Both the position numbers and the translations under genes were made by a program. Positions 12,667-25,190 of a stretch of DNA of 64,000 bases are shown one piece after another (positions within the stretch are counted from its first letter, which is position 1; every line of letters starts with the position of its first letter). The stretch lies in NCBI RefSeq assembly GCF_030445035.2, contig NC_080680.1:113362228-113426227 (forward strand). The letters are read 5' to 3'. The DNA is from Dasypus novemcinctus. Taxonomy: Eukaryota > Chordata > Mammalia > Cingulata > Dasypodidae. The notes under the pieces were generated by a model. That model saw nothing but the letters and a program-made list of their open reading frames with translations, was not told the origin of the DNA and searched no databases.

Positions 12667-12954
12667 AAACACTACTAACTTGGCCCCTGGAAATCCTACT
12701 TAGCACAATACCCAACACAACTTCCCCAACTCCAGGCAAGGCAAACTGAGAAGTCTCTTTGCTCCCACAATGCTTTGTAAAAATGTCTAGACTTATACCT
12801 CCATCCTTCCCTCCTACTCAACCCCAAATTTCCCCAAGGCAGTAACCCATTGTATTCATATTCGTCCAGATAGCTACCCCCAACACAGGCGGAGGACAAA
12901 GTTCCCTCCACAGAGTAAGCCTTATTCTGTTGTGGCAGTGAGTTCATTTTTAAG

Positions 12955-13365
12955 CTGACTTTTTATTGAAGTGTAAGACCCAGGCAGAAAGGCACACTTC
13001 ATAACTGTTAGAGCCCAAGGAATTTTCACAAAGCGCAGGAAGGATATCGCCAGCACCCCCAGAAGCCCTGCACCCTGACCCCTCCTCCACAAATGTGATG
13101 ATGTCCCTGACGTTTTACAGCCTAGATGAGCACAGCTTGAACGCTCTCTCATCTAGGCTGATCTCATTAAACCTTGTATGGAAGATTTAACCTGCTGTTC
13201 CGGGTAGCACTGATTAATTCATCCCTGCCGCTGTGTAGCACTCCACTCCATGACTGTACCATGCTGATGCATATTTGGCTTGTCTTGGGATTAGAGCAGC
13301 ATTGAACATTCTTGTGTATTTCTCTCTGTTGACTATTTCCTAGGAGTAGGGTGGAATTGTTCACC
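12955..13365 (-). mobile_element. Old L1 fragment
   Basis: Contains the motif tttttattgaagtgtaagac and a late segment (gcagcattgaacattcttgt) that resemble old L1 3' regions read in reverse. Highly diverged. Confidence 0.5.
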
Positions 13366-13713
13366 AATAGTGAATTTTCCAGGTGATTGTAGAAACTGAC
13401 AAGCTTATTCTAAAATTCAGATGAAAGCACAAAGGGCCAAAATAAAGCCAAGATGGTGTCGAAGAGCAAAGCTTGACTTCTTATATAACCACATATTATA
13501 AAAACTACAGTAATGAAGACAATGTGAGTTTGGCACAAATAGACCAAGGGATCAGAAGAGAGAATCCAAAAGCAGATTCATAATATGTTAACTGATTTGT
13601 GACATAGGTGTCGCTTCAATGCCAAGGGGGAAAGGATGACCTTTTCAATAAATGGTGCTGGATCAATAAGATAGACACATGAACAAAAATCTCAATCACA
13701 TTAAAATCAATTC

Positions 13714-15077
13714 CAGATTGGGGGGGGGGAGTGTGGGATATATGGGAACCTCTTATATTTCTTTTTCTTTTTTAAATTTATTTTTTTAATTGATTTTGTA
13801 AAAATATTACATTAAAAAAATATATATGAGGACCCCTTCAACCCCACCACCCCCACCCCACCACTCCCCCCCCAGCAACACTCATTCCCATCATCATGAC
13901 ACATCCATTGCATTTGGTAAGTACGTCTCTGGGCACCTCTGCACCTCATGGTCAATGGTCCAAATCATGGCCCATACTCTCCCCCATTCCATCCAGTCGG
14001 CCCTGTGAGGATTTACAATGTCCGGTGATTGCCCCTGAAGCACCATCCAGGGCAGCTCCAAGTCCCTAAGACGCCTCCACATCTCGTCTCTTCCTGCCAT
14101 TCCCCATACCCATCGTCCACCATGTCCACTTTTCCCACTCCAATGCCACCTTTTCTCTGTGGACATTGGATTGGTTGTGTCCATTGCACCTCTATGTCAA
14201 GAGGAGGCTCAGATTCCTCATGGATACTGGATGCAATCCTCTCGCTTTCAGTTGTAGGCACTCTAGGCTCCATGTTGTGGTGGTTGTCCTTCTTCAACTC
14301 CATCTTAGCTGAGTGAGGTGAGTCCAATAAATCAGATTGTAGGTGCTGGAGTCTGTTGAGGCTCAGGGCCTGGCTATCACATTGTCAGTCCAGAGATTCA
14401 GATCCCCTAAATATATCTTAAACACCGACCCCAACTACAACTCCAGCACAGTTGCATGAAAGTCTTAAGAGAGATCCCATCTGAGTCCAGATTCATCACG
14501 CATAAACACCAGCTCCAAAGAAGGGCCATCTGACACGGCAGTGAACCCCATCTGCCATGACCATAGCACCCATGGGCCTCTTTAGCCCTCAAAGGAACCA
14601 ATACCTGGGGGTTGTATCTACTTTATCTGTCTCTTAGACTCTGCTCAGTTGTGCATAAGGGCAATCCTTCTGACAGCCTCCAGACTCTTTTTTAGAGACT
14701 CTTAGTCATATAAACTCATTTCTCCTTTCCATTTACCCCTTAGATTAGGTCAAACAGCATTTTAAAGTCATGTTATTTTATGTAGACAGGGATATTCTGC
14801 TGATCCGCATTGAACCTTCCATTCAAGGTCATTCTCCAGTTGCATCATCAGTTGGTAGTTGATAGTGATCCCTCGGTGCCAGGGAGGCTCATCCCCGGGT
14901 GTCATGTCCCACGCTGGGGGGAAGGCATTGCATTTACATGCTGAGTTTGGCTTCAAGACTGGCCACATTTGAGTAACATGAAGGCTGTTCTTATATTTTT
15001 TAATGTAACATTTTTTGTGATCTATGTATCTTCAAAAAAATACAATTAAAAAAAAAGATATCTATCCTAAAAAAAAA
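13714..15077 (+). mobile_element. L1 3' end inserted in the older L1, itself interrupted
   Basis: Pieces 13720-13760 (ggggagtgtgggatatatgg ... cctcttatattt) and 14999-15077 (ttaatgtaacattttttgtg ... poly(A)) join as the end of one L1 3' UTR. The 13761-14988 element sits between them. Confidence 0.75.
13761..14988 (-). mobile_element. 1.23-kb L1-like 3' module (copy A), third level of nesting
   Basis: T/A-rich left end (the inverted tail) and target duplication tcttatattt at 13751-13760 and 14989-14998. Read on the reverse strand it contains two short open frames (about 104 and 96 codons) overlapping near its middle. I recognise no reverse transcriptase. Its last 250 bases match the L1 3' end at 53067-53328, so it is probably a long lineage-specific L1 3' UTR or a non-autonomous element using it. 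Compared with copy B it lacks about 75 bp near 14158. Confidence 0.7.
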
Positions 15078-15277
15078 AATCAATTCTGACGGATGATAGA
15101 TATTAATGTCAAGGGTAAAACAGGAAAGCTTCTATAAGAAAATATAAGAGATTGTAACTTGGAGTAGACAAGATTTCTTAAATAGGTTATAAAAAGCACT
15201 AATCATAAAGGAAAAATAATAAATTTGATTTTTTTTCTTTTTTTAAAAAATTTGATTACTTTAAAATAATTTCTGGG

Positions 15278-15355
15278 GGAGCGGATATAGTTCAAGTGGT
15301 TGAGACCTGCTTCCCAGGTAAGAAGTCCTGGGTTCAATCCCTAGTACCCCCTTAA
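15278..15355 (+). mobile_element. DAS-type SINE, head only
   Basis: ggagcggatatagttcaagt ... gggttcaatccctagtaccc followed by an A-rich tail. It sits between two L1 ORF2 remnants. Confidence 0.8.
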
Positions 15356-15379
15356 AAAAACAGAAACAAAACAAAACAA

Positions 15380-15770
15380 AAAACTTCTGTTCACTAAAAG
15401 ACACCATTAAGGTATTGAAAAGGCAGAAGCAGAAAGTGAAAAATATTTGCAAAAATATTTGCAGCTAGGGACTTGTACGCAGAATATACAAAGAACTACA
15501 AGTCTGTTAGGAAAAGACGAACAACCCAAAAGGAAAATGGGCAAAGAAAGAAAGAAAATGAGAGAGAGGAGGGAAACTTGAATGAGCCCTTCACCAAAAA
15601 AAAGCATATCCAAGTGACCAATAAACATGAAATGATGCATAAGGAAAATGCAAATTACAACCCCCAGGAGATGCTCCTACACACTAAGTGTACATTTCCC
15701 AGTGTTGGCAACAATGGGGAACGACTCAAACCCTCCTCCACTGCTGGGGGCAGGGGGTAGATGATGGTTC
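15380..15770 (+). mobile_element. L1 ORF2 remnant
   Basis: Landmarks typical of the ORF2 3' half: caccattaaggtattgaaa, gcagaatatacaaagaacta, agtgaccaataaacatgaaa, ctccactgctggggg. Continues the L1 right of the SINE at 15278. Broken frame. Confidence 0.75.
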
Positions 15771-16234
15771 ATCCACTGAATTGTTTTTAGAACTGGATTA
15801 ATTGACGTCCAGGAAGTAAATTAATAGGAGCTGCTAAAATTTCTCGGCTCTCGGGGAATTGACCGGAGTGCTAGGAACCTTCCCAGTCATTAGCAACCTG
15901 CGCAGCTCAGGCTGTTGGCAGGAGGGTCCTTCTTCCATCCTCAGAACAGAAGCCTCCATTTATTCGTTTTCTTCTTTCTATTCACTTGCCCAGGCATCAA
16001 ATCCGCTGTGAGCCATTTTTTCCGCTCCGTGCTTTGTCAGAGCCTGTGGCCACCATTGGGAAAAAGACGCAACTCTGAAGAGGCCAGGCACCCGACTTCC
16101 TGGAGATGGGAGAACAAGCAGGCTCCCCCTACGCACATCGCCGCCTTCTCTTACCGCTGTTAGAGCCAAAGCTTTCTAACTGTTCCTAAGTGTCTCCCCA
16201 CAGGAATCCCTCGAACTCACGGTTAACTTCATTT

Positions 16235-17010
16235 TTATTTCTCTAGAGATTCAGAAGTGGCCAATTTGTCCTTCTAAAAGGTGGGACCACCTTACCCTGC
16301 CACCAGAGGTCCACGCCTGCCAATGTGATCCGTGAAAGAGAGTGCCTTGCTTTATTCATCGTCTTTGTGATTACTAGAGAGACTAAGCCTTTTAAATATG
16401 CTTATTGGTCATTTTCCTTTATTTTGTAAATCGGCAGTTCCTACATTTTTTCCACATTTCAAACCTTTTCTTATCATTTAAGAAAGAATGCTTATTACAG
16501 AAATAAAGTATTCTCTAAATAATTTTTAAAAAAAGAATGCTCTTTCTAGCAAGGATATTAACTTTATATCAGTTACATACATTGCAAATATCTTCCCCAA
16601 TATTTGGTTTTTGCTCAGTTTTGTATATTTTCTACATATATGAATTTTAAATGCTTATATAGTAAAATCTGTCAATCTTTTATAACTTTTGCATTGCTGT
16701 GAGATGCTTAGGAATGCCCTTTCCATCACAAAACGGTAAAAAGTTACAAATTTTTAAAAATATGGTTTAATTTGTTATGTTTAAATATTTAAATCACCTG
16801 GAATTTATTTTGTGTGAGGTATGAGGTAGGAATCCAGGTGTGCGTGTATGAATATATGTGTCTATCTATGTGTTTGCACTTGTATATGTGCATATATATG
16901 TGGGTGTATATATATATATATGGGTTGTTTTTTTCCTGAATGGTAGTCAGTTGCTCCAACACCATTTATTAAACGACGTATACTTTCCCCCACTCATTTC
17001 TGTGTTGTCT
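16235..17010 (-). mobile_element. Old L1 fragment
   Basis: Reverse L1 landmarks include ctccaacaccatttattaaa and cacctggaatttattttgtg. AT-rich and diverged; it contains a short TG/TA run near 16850-16925. Confidence 0.6.
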
Positions 17011-17294
17011 GTGTGTGTTTGGATGATATTACAGGATAATGATGTAGGCAGCAGCAGGATTTTTCTGGCAGCCCAGGATGGCAGACTGACTCGAGGCTTG
17101 GACCAGTAGGAAGCTCCGCTGTTGCGACAGTGCAGGAGACAAGGAGAACTTAGCCCCGGCACACCAGGGAGGAGGGGAGGGTGCCTGACAGCCCCTGTGC
17201 TGTCCTCTGAATGCCTCTGCTCACTGTCATTACCCACCAAGAGCCTCCTTACACTGTCAGGGGAGGGGATAAGTTCTGCCAGTTGACCTTGGGG

Positions 17295-17495
17295 AAAGGC
17301 AAGGAAATTGCATTTAAACCCTGGCTTCACCACTTAATGCCAGCCTTGTGATCGCCGGCAAATCTCTTGACCTATCTAGTCCTCAGTTCACCCACCTGTG
17401 CAATAGGTAATACCTGTTGCAGAGCATGTCACAGAGGATTTAATGAGCTAATCCACAGAAGGCTCTTATCCCGGTGCCTGGCATAGACCGGGTCT
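17295..17495 (+). repeat. MIR
   Basis: aaccctggcttcaccactta, ctcagttcacccacctgtgc, aggatttaatgagctaatcc. It is followed 40 bp later by the 17537 SINE. Confidence 0.75.
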
Positions 17496-17536
17496 CGGTC
17501 ACTACTGGTGTCAGCTTGTTTTAAAGAAAAGGTGTG

Positions 17537-17974
17537 GGAAGCGGACTTGGCCCAGTGGTTGGGGCATCCACCTACCACATGGGAGGTTTGGCACATGGGA
17601 GGTCCGCGGTTCAAACCCTGGGCCTCCTTGACCCGTGTGCAGCTGGTCCATGCGCAGTGCTGATGCGCGCAAGGAGTGCCGTGCCACGCAGGGGTGTCCC
17701 TGCGTAGGGGAGCCCCTCACACAAGGAGTGCGCCCCGTAAGGAGAGCCGCCCAGTGTGAAAGAAAGTGCAGCCTGCCCAGGAATGGCGCCACCCACACGG
17801 AGCGCTGATGCAGGAAGATGACACAACAAAAAGAAACACAGATTTCCGTGCCACTGACAACAACAGAAGTGGACAAAGAAGATGATGCAGCAAATAGACA
17901 CAGCGAACAGACAACTGGGGGGGGGGGGGGGGAGAAAGAAATAAATAATAAAAATAAATCTTAAAAAAAAAAAA
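17537..17974 (+). mobile_element. DAS-type SINE, long form
   Basis: Complete head (gaagcggacttggcccagtg), GC-rich body, poly(G) run, aaataaataat and poly(A). Target duplication aaaaggtgtg is at 17527-17536 and 17975-17984. A partial repeat of the caca/tgggaggt segment sits inside the head (17576-17604). Confidence 0.9.
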
Positions 17975-18309
17975 AAAAGGTGTGACCATGTTTTTCCCAA
18001 TGGAACATAAATCCAGTCCTACCTTTGGCTGGGTGTGGAGGTCTGAGCCTAAAACAGGTAGTTAGAGGGGTAGGTGGGAAGGGCAAGGCGATGGGGAGGG
18101 AGTCCAGGTCAAGGGATGGCAGCCACTGGTCCAGGGACTACCTTTTTTTGGAGACTGTTAGTGAAAGAAATTAGCATATGATTGCTGCTGTCGTGTTCTG
18201 CTCCATCCTCTGAAACAGCATTGTTTAGCTGTTGGTGTGATGGTTTGGTGGAAGGTGGGGCCACAGGAGCCCCAGTTCCTGCTGCTGACTTGTGAGACTG
18301 GGAACCAAG

Positions 18310-18373
18310 CTTCCTTCCTTTCTCCCTCCCTCCCTCCTTTCCTCCCTCCCTCCCTCTCCCTTCCTTCCTTCCC
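18310..18373. repeat. (CTTC/CTCC)n pyrimidine tract
   Basis: About 64 bp of pure pyrimidine on the + strand, made of ccttcctt and ccctccct units. Confidence 0.9.
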
Positions 18374-19204
18374 ATCTTTCTGCGGGGGTTGGAGAAATAG
18401 TTGATTAAGCCCATGCCCTGCTGGGCACAGTGCTAGGTCCTGCAGTGGTTACCTATGTAATTCTCACGGAACTCTCCAAGGTTGTCACCCTCATCCCCAG
18501 CGGACGGATGAGGAAAGGGAGCGTCCTGGAGAATAGGAGGTAACACCTGCTGTCATCACTCCTAAGGGCCAAGGTTCAACCCCAGCTCTCTGCGACTCCC
18601 ACTCCCTAGAGCTAAGTTACAATGATGAGCACGTAGGTGTTGAGATGGCATTTTGGAGGCAGGGAAGGCCAGCTTGGCGAATGGGAGAGAGGATTCCTGA
18701 AGGACTGGGGGATGCCTTCTATTACTTTACCAAAATGGCCAAGCAGAAAGGACCTGGGAGCCTTCAATCCCGCCTCCTTGTCGAGCAGCTGGAGACCCAC
18801 AGCCTAGAGAAAAGTCACGTGCCCAAAAACTGCTCAGTGAGGTTCCACCCAGCTCCTGGGTCTCCTGACCCCCATGTAGTGCTGGAATCTCCACCTGGCC
18901 TCAAGATCAAAGGCCCAGAAGATGGAGGGGAAACCTGCTTGATGCTGTGCAGCCTGCAGAGTGGAAAAAGAAATCATCCCGGCCCAGAGAACCTTGCAGT
19001 TCATCAAGGGAGATCCAGGCTCACTAGAACTAGCACCACAAGGAAGAGGGTGAACAGCATTTTGGGGTCTGGTGGAAGCTTCAACCCTTTGCTGAGAATC
19101 AGGGAAGACTTCTTGGAGGAGGTTACAGGGGAGATGGGCCTACAGTCAGAATGACTATAAGGAAATACCAGGTGGTGAAGCCACCCCTAGAAGGGATCAT
19201 GATA

Positions 19205-19410
19205 ATGGGAGCTAATATTTATTGAGGCTGTACTATGCCAGTTTTGTGCTAAGCATTTCATACCTATCAACTCCTTTAAACCCCACATCAACTCTCTAAG
19301 GTAGGTACAATAATATGTCTGTTTGATAGAAGGGGAAACTGAGACATATAAAGGAGAAGTAACTTGCCCAAGGTTATGCAGCTGGTAAGTGGCAGGATAC
19401 AGAACAGGAC
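19205..19410 (-). repeat. MIR
   Basis: gctaatatttattgaggctg, aggggaaactgagacatata, aacttgcccaaggttatgca: a well preserved copy. Confidence 0.85.
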
Positions 19411-20774
19411 CTTGGGCTGGAGTGACTCCTACACTGATGCCTGCAAGGGGACCCAAGGGCCAGGCAGGGGCTGAGGATGTAGACAGTGGGTAGCAGACCA
19501 GGCACAGGATTCTCTCCCTAAGACAAATCAACTCTTCCCAGCCTTTCTGGGGCCTCCTGAGCAGGCAAGAGGTCCCTGAATAGTGGGATCGGGTCCCAGA
19601 CCTACCATGAGTCAGGGAGAGCCCTTCCCTGCTGGAGGCTGCCAGGCCTGAGCTGAGTGGCCCTGGCCAAGGAACCATGTCATCTGGGTCACCTCAGGCC
19701 CCCAGTGCACAGGAACCCGCCCTGCCTGATGTTACACCACCCCAAATGCCAACCACGGCCATGGGGACAGCCCACCTGGGGACAGCGTGGCCCCGGGCTG
19801 GCTGGTACCAACTCGGACTTCAGGGACTGCATGGAGATGACCATGCAGACCTCATGGGCTTGTTAGGAGGATCCTGTGAAGCCAGATGGATGAAGCCAGC
19901 ACAATGCCTGGCCTATGGGTGCTTCAGAAACGCCAGATCCTCACACTTGACCTTGGGGCTCCTCTTCACCTTGAAGGAGGCCAAGCAGGGGATGAACACG
20001 CCCAGTCCTCCGTTCCATGCCTTCCCTAAAGAGATCACCAGCATTGAGCAAGCTACTGCTCATCGCCACTGGAAACAGAGGATGACACAAACCAACACGG
20101 GGAGTGATGAAGGCGCCAGAATTGTACAGATTCACTCACCAGCTTCCTCCTGCTCTGAAGGGACCAGCAGCCTTCCTCAGATGGCCCCCACTACTTCAAG
20201 GGGAGAGCTTTCCCCAACACCCCCCCTTCTACCCCAGGCCTTCTCAAGGAACCATTCAGGTTTGGCTCATCCATGAGCCATTCACTGAACACTTCTCAAG
20301 AAAAAAAGAAGACTGGCAACTCTCTCGGTCCCAGAGACCTCCCGTCTGGTTGAGACAGACAGACAGGATAAAGATGGACAGGGCTTCTACAGGGACAACC
20401 AGGGTATTGTCCTCACGGAGGCATTTATATTTTTCATTGTAAGTCAATATGTGATATGATATGACATGACATGGCATGTGAGATGGTATATGGTAGAGTA
20501 GCTGCAGAATTGCAGTACAATATACTAACCAAAGGAACAGAGTGCAATATACATCTCCATATCTCAGAACTTGGTGAATGCAACCCCAACCCTAGAGCTG
20601 AAGTGGCCCCAGTTGGTGGACTAACCAAGCCTCTGAACCTGCCAGGGTCCCTCCTCTAGACCCCAAGGCCCTGGAGTCCTCTCCACAGCTGTGCCGCCTC
20701 TGGGAAGCCCCTTGGCCGTGACTCAGCTGCCCTTCCGTCAGTGCCATCCTGGCCTCGCCACTCGTCCTTTGAGG

Positions 20775-20865
20775 CAAACCACAGAGACTTCACTTAGCCT
20801 CAGTCTCCTCAACTGTAAAATGGGCCTGATAATTCCCACCTCCCAGAGCAGCCGTGGGGAACAAA
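20775..20865 (+). repeat. MIR fragment
   Basis: cctcagtctcctcaactgta, aaatgggcctgataattccc. Confidence 0.6.
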
Positions 20866-21083
20866 GGAGATAGAAGGTCTCACAATCAGCAAGGCTCACA
20901 GCTGCCAGTCACGCCCTTCCTTCCTGGCCCAGACCCTCGCCCTCCTCTGCCAGACTCTCCCTGCCTCACCACACCCCCCTCCCTGCAGTCATCCTCCTGC
21001 CATTGCCCCGCTGCAGGTCAGTATCATTCTAAAACGCAGGCTTGATCGGGAACTTCCCCAACTCACTCAAGATAAAATCCAGG

Positions 21084-21166
21084 GGCGCAGGTGTAGCTCA
21101 GGTGGTCGAGTGCCTGCTTCCCACGTAGAGAGTCCCTGGTTCAATCCCAGGTATCTCCTAAAAGGG
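21084..21166 (+). mobile_element. DAS-type SINE, head only
   Basis: ggcgcaggtgtagctcaggtgg ends in ggttcaatcccaggtatctcc; both internal promoter-like boxes are recognisable. No A tail. Confidence 0.75.
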
Positions 21167-21244
21167 CGCCATGCTCACTACCTCTGATATAAACAGACCA
21201 ACCATCCTGTCCCAACAGGACGTGCATCCTTGACTTTGCGCATC

Positions 21245-21480
21245 TCCCTCCAGCTAGAATGTCCCTCCCATTCTGCCTGATGACCTGCCATTCATGCTTC
21301 AAGGTCTGGCTCCAATGCCACCTCCTCCTTAAAGTCTCCCCAGGACCCTCCTCTATCCAGTTTGCCCTCAGCACCTCAGCTTTCCTTGCTCGAAGACTTC
21401 TATCCACTGCCTTTAACTCTTTAGGGCTATTCCCCCTGCTAAAACATGAGCTCAGATACCAAAGTTCATTAAATTTAGTC
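21245..21480 (+). repeat. L2 fragment
   Basis: tcaaggtctggctccaatgc, cacctcctccttaaagtctc, cccaggaccctcct are typical of L2. Confidence 0.7.
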
Positions 21481-21555
21481 TGCCACCAAATTGTAAGGGA
21501 AAAAAGGGAAAGGGGAAAAAAATGTGACCAACTCTAACATAACATATTGCTTTCT

Positions 21556-21965
21556 AGTTTTTTAAGAATTTATCCTGCCCCCCTTGCTGCCTACACCGCC
21601 TGCTCTCTGTGTCCATTCACTGCATGTTCTCCTGTATCTGCTTCTCTTCTCTTCTTCTCTTTAGGAGGCACCAGGAACTGATCCTGAGACCTCCAGTGTG
21701 GGAGAGAGGCACTCGATCGCTTAAGCCACCTCAGCAACCTGGTCTGCGGCAGCTCTCACTGTCTCTCCTCTACGTATCCCTTTGTTGTGTCATCTTGCTG
21801 TGCCAGCTCTCACTGCATGGGCGATCAGCTCTCCACAGCATGGGTGATCAGCTCTCTGTGGTGTGGGCCAGCTTGCCTTCACCAGGAGACCCCAGGAATC
21901 GAGCACAGGGCCTCCCATATGGTAGAGGGGAGCCCAATTTCTTGAGCCACATCCGCTTCCCACAC
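21556..21965 (-). mobile_element. DAS-type SINE, two-headed copy with TSD
   Basis: T-rich left end, two inverted head segments (about 21661-21730 and 21888-21960). Target duplication attgctttct is at 21546-21555 and 21966-21975. Confidence 0.85.
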
Positions 21966-21979
21966 ATTGCTTTCTGATC

Positions 21980-24600
21980 ACTTAGAAGTTGTATTTCATA
22001 GTTACTGAAAGAGCTTTTATGGACTTATGTGGAAACAGATTTTCATGTCACTTATGTGGTTATAAACATTTATATATAAAACCAACTGATGAAGGCATTA
22101 ACCTTTACACCGTGATGACCCCTGTCCAATGGCAACGGTTACATCCACTGACCACAATTTCAAAGACGTTAAAGTATGAGACAAAAAAATGTGTCCTAGA
22201 TTCAATGAAAGACACACTAGCCCCTCTCCTCGACTAGTGCCTGCCACAGCCAAGATGTTCAGTCAATGTTTGCAGGCTTACTATTGGTTTGGGACACTGC
22301 CCAGGCTCAATTAAAGCAAGATGACTATTTCTGTATTGCCTTGAACTTCTCACATGTGTCCAAGGCTCTCAGAGTGGCAGGACGGCCCCAAGGTCCTGCT
22401 GAAGAAGGTTCATGAAGGACAGGAGGGCAAGGGGGCAGAGGATGGAGAGATGCCCAGGAACGGGGTATAGGGCAGCTAGAAGGTGGATGTGGAGTTCTTC
22501 AAACCCCCCAATGTTCGGCCGAGTCAGACAGAAACTCCAGGCTTCAGAGCACACCTTGGCTCTTCAACATGTAATTTTATTTGTGCATGAACTTTTGGAC
22601 CCCGTGTCCAGAAACAGCAATGAATATTGTGCTCTGTCTCTCGTTGGCCCACTCTCCCTCAATGAAGTACAAACTGGAAAAGGGCCTCTGTTTTTTTGGA
22701 TAGTGGGAAAAGGGGAAACAGTCATAAACGAAGGAAAAGAATTAGGCTTTCAGGTCAGAAATGCCCCTCTGTGTCTCCAAGGGAATGTAATTTTGTTTGA
22801 ACGAGTTGAACTAAATTTAATCTGGCTGATCTCGAATTAGCAAAACATACACACATGCATGCACACACACACACACACACACAGACCTTTAGCTGGGGGA
22901 AAAAAAGAAAGACCCAATTGCTTGTTGTATTTTACGCTCAGGTAAATTTACGGGGAATTTCTCAAGCGTCTGACATTTGGCAGCCCTGAGCTTCACCCTC
23001 CACATAGAGCAGCAGCTGTGGACCCGGGTGGGGCCACCGCACAGGATGGAAGAGGCTGGAAAAGGAGGCTTGGATGGTCCTGGGCCGAGCCCTGGACTCA
23101 CAGGTGGGGGAATCCCATCTGCCGGGTGCCCAGGGCAGGTCACCTAACCGCTCTTAGGTCCCTGTGTAAAAGGGGTCTGCGAAACCCCACTTTGGGCAGG
23201 GTGACTGTGCAAGTATTTAACACCCCTATGCCCGGGGCACTGGAACAGGGCTGGGAGATAAGTCTTTAGCTGCTAGGTTTTTAGGGAGGAGCAGGGGGCT
23301 CCAGGGTCAGTGTGTGTGGGGGGGCATTCCGGGGTCTTGGGACAGAGGCTATTTACCAATGGATGCAAAAGCATTTAGCATTTTGATATAGTAACAAGCG
23401 GTACGGCTGTAGCAGTGGGTCTCATGAATGTCACCCTGTCCATGGGCTTTCTGTGACGATCAAATGAGGTCATACAGCTCAATGAATGAGTGAGTGAATG
23501 AACAGGCATCTTGGACTGTGCTCATGAATCGAGAATGCTCTCATTCAGGAAACACTAATTAAACATCTACAATGGCCGGTTTTCATTCCAGGTGTTGAGG
23601 ATGGAAAGCTGATTCAGAAACAACCATTGCCCTCAAAGAGCTCTCACTCTGGAGGGAGGAAGACACTATAAAAGGGCACACGGGGTCACGGTCATGTGGA
23701 AGTGCAATGACAGTGACGAGAAGGAAACCCTGGTGTTCTGGCAGGTTGCCGTTGGGCAATCTAACCCATCCCTGGGGCTCCAGGAAGTCCCCCTTGGAGC
23801 AGTAAGTGATGGATGAGAAGAGTGTCCCCCATCAAAAGGACAGTAGGACAAAAGGCACAGAGGCAAAGACAAAAGGGAGCAAATGCAAACAGAAAACACA
23901 AGTCAGCAAACAAACAAAAAGCATCTCGCTGTGTTCAAGAGGCTGTACGCTGTCGCTGTCGTAGTGATGGCTCCCGGAGGCACAGAGGAGGGTGTTCTTG
24001 ATAGAGTTGAACATGTGACGCACCCAAAGAAGGGCAGTGGCAGGTTGTCTGCGTGCTAAAATAACCTCTCCGGTAGTGGTGGGGAGAAGGGCTTGGAGGA
24101 ACTGGGAGGGAGGTCATTTGGAGAGTTCTTGCAAGGCTCCAGGTAAATGATAGGAGGCAAAACAACAACAATAAACATATATTGGTAGAATAAATTAAAA
24201 CGATGGCGCTCTGATTTCGTTTTTAAGTGCAAGAGTGAGAGCAAGACAACTAGGGTTAAAACTAGGTCAGCCAAAGTAAGGCTAGGGAGAAAGTGACATA
24301 TTTAAGAAGTATTTAGACAGTGAAGTCATTAGGGCTAACAGATTAATTAAATAGGAAAGGTAAGGATGAGAGAGAGTTGTTAAGGGAACTCCCAGACTTC
24401 TGGGTTAAATAAGAGCAGATTTCAGGGGAAAGACGTTTGGGGTTTATGAAGCTGGAGAAGTCTGTGGTACATCCGCTGCTTTCGGTCACACTCTCTAAGC
24501 CCTGGGGCCAGAAAGATAAGTCTATCAAGGGCAATTACTTTGCCATCATCTTGGTTTCAATGATCTTTGTTTAACCTTGTTGTTTTAAAAAGTTACTAAA
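21980..24600. other. Intergenic, mostly unique
   Basis: Apart from the CA run at 22848-22883, I recognise no firm repeat and no gene. Frames up to 142 codons (22412-22840) lack any family signature. Confidence 0.45.
22848..22883. repeat. (CA)n microsatellite
   Basis: acacacatgcatgcacacac followed by further CA units, ending before gaccttta. Confidence 0.9.
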
Positions 24601-24839
24601 AATTATGTCAAGCTTACCATTTGTTCTTGTTATTGAGGTATAGCTTACATACAAAAAAAGAGAAGCATGCCATCTTGATGTATTAAAGACCTTATGAAAA
24701 CTCCTTAAAAATTGAAAATCAAAGGGGGGGAGGGGACATATGAAAACAGAAGCCAGACTCTTTCCCTTCACTTTAAGAACTCTCCTGTCAGGACGATGGA
24801 TTCTGAGTAGTCATTCGACTGGCCAGTCCATGAAGCCAA

Positions 24840-25190
24840 CCAGCCTCCTTCACATGGAATACTTGACCTTTTGGGACCTGACCCTTGCCCACTTCTCCCT
24901 CATCTACTGCAACATATCACCACCCCTTCCCAATGAGCCTCAACATTCCATAGCCCCACTGCTCACCCATCTGTCCACACCGCCTCACTGGGCTTCTCCT
25001 ACCTCCCCCACGTCCATCCAGCAAATTATCTCAGGCTTTAAGGTCAATTCCAGTGCTGTTGCTTCCGTGAAGTCCACTCTCCCACCCCCACCCCCACTAC
25101 ACCCCATTTCAGTTGCTGCTTTTTTCATGTCTAAACACTGTAACAACACTTTCTGTGGCAGTTTCTCCCATCATCTGCACTCATCAAATA
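24840..25190 (+). repeat. L2-like fragment, uncertain
   Basis: C/T-rich sequence with tctactgcaacatatcaccac and tgggcttctcctacctcccc. It lies in a 220-codon open frame that I do not consider a gene. Confidence 0.35.

Larger units (their letters stand above)
13383..15235 (+). mobile_element. L1 ORF2 remnant, split by a nested insertion
   Basis: The left part (13383-13713) and right part (15078-15235) read as consecutive L1 ORF2 sequence: ttggcacaaatagaccaa ... caataaatggtgctgg, then tattaatgtcaagggtaaaa ... aaaaagcactaatcataaag. They are separated by about 1.36 kb of younger L1-type sequence with aatcaattc at both junctions (13705-13713, 15078-15086). Frameshifts and stops throughout; no functional ORF. 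Confidence 0.8.

Noticed and set aside
18645-19154. 169-codon open frame
   Set aside because: End part resembles an inverted L2 motif (gaagacttcttggagg); no gene features.
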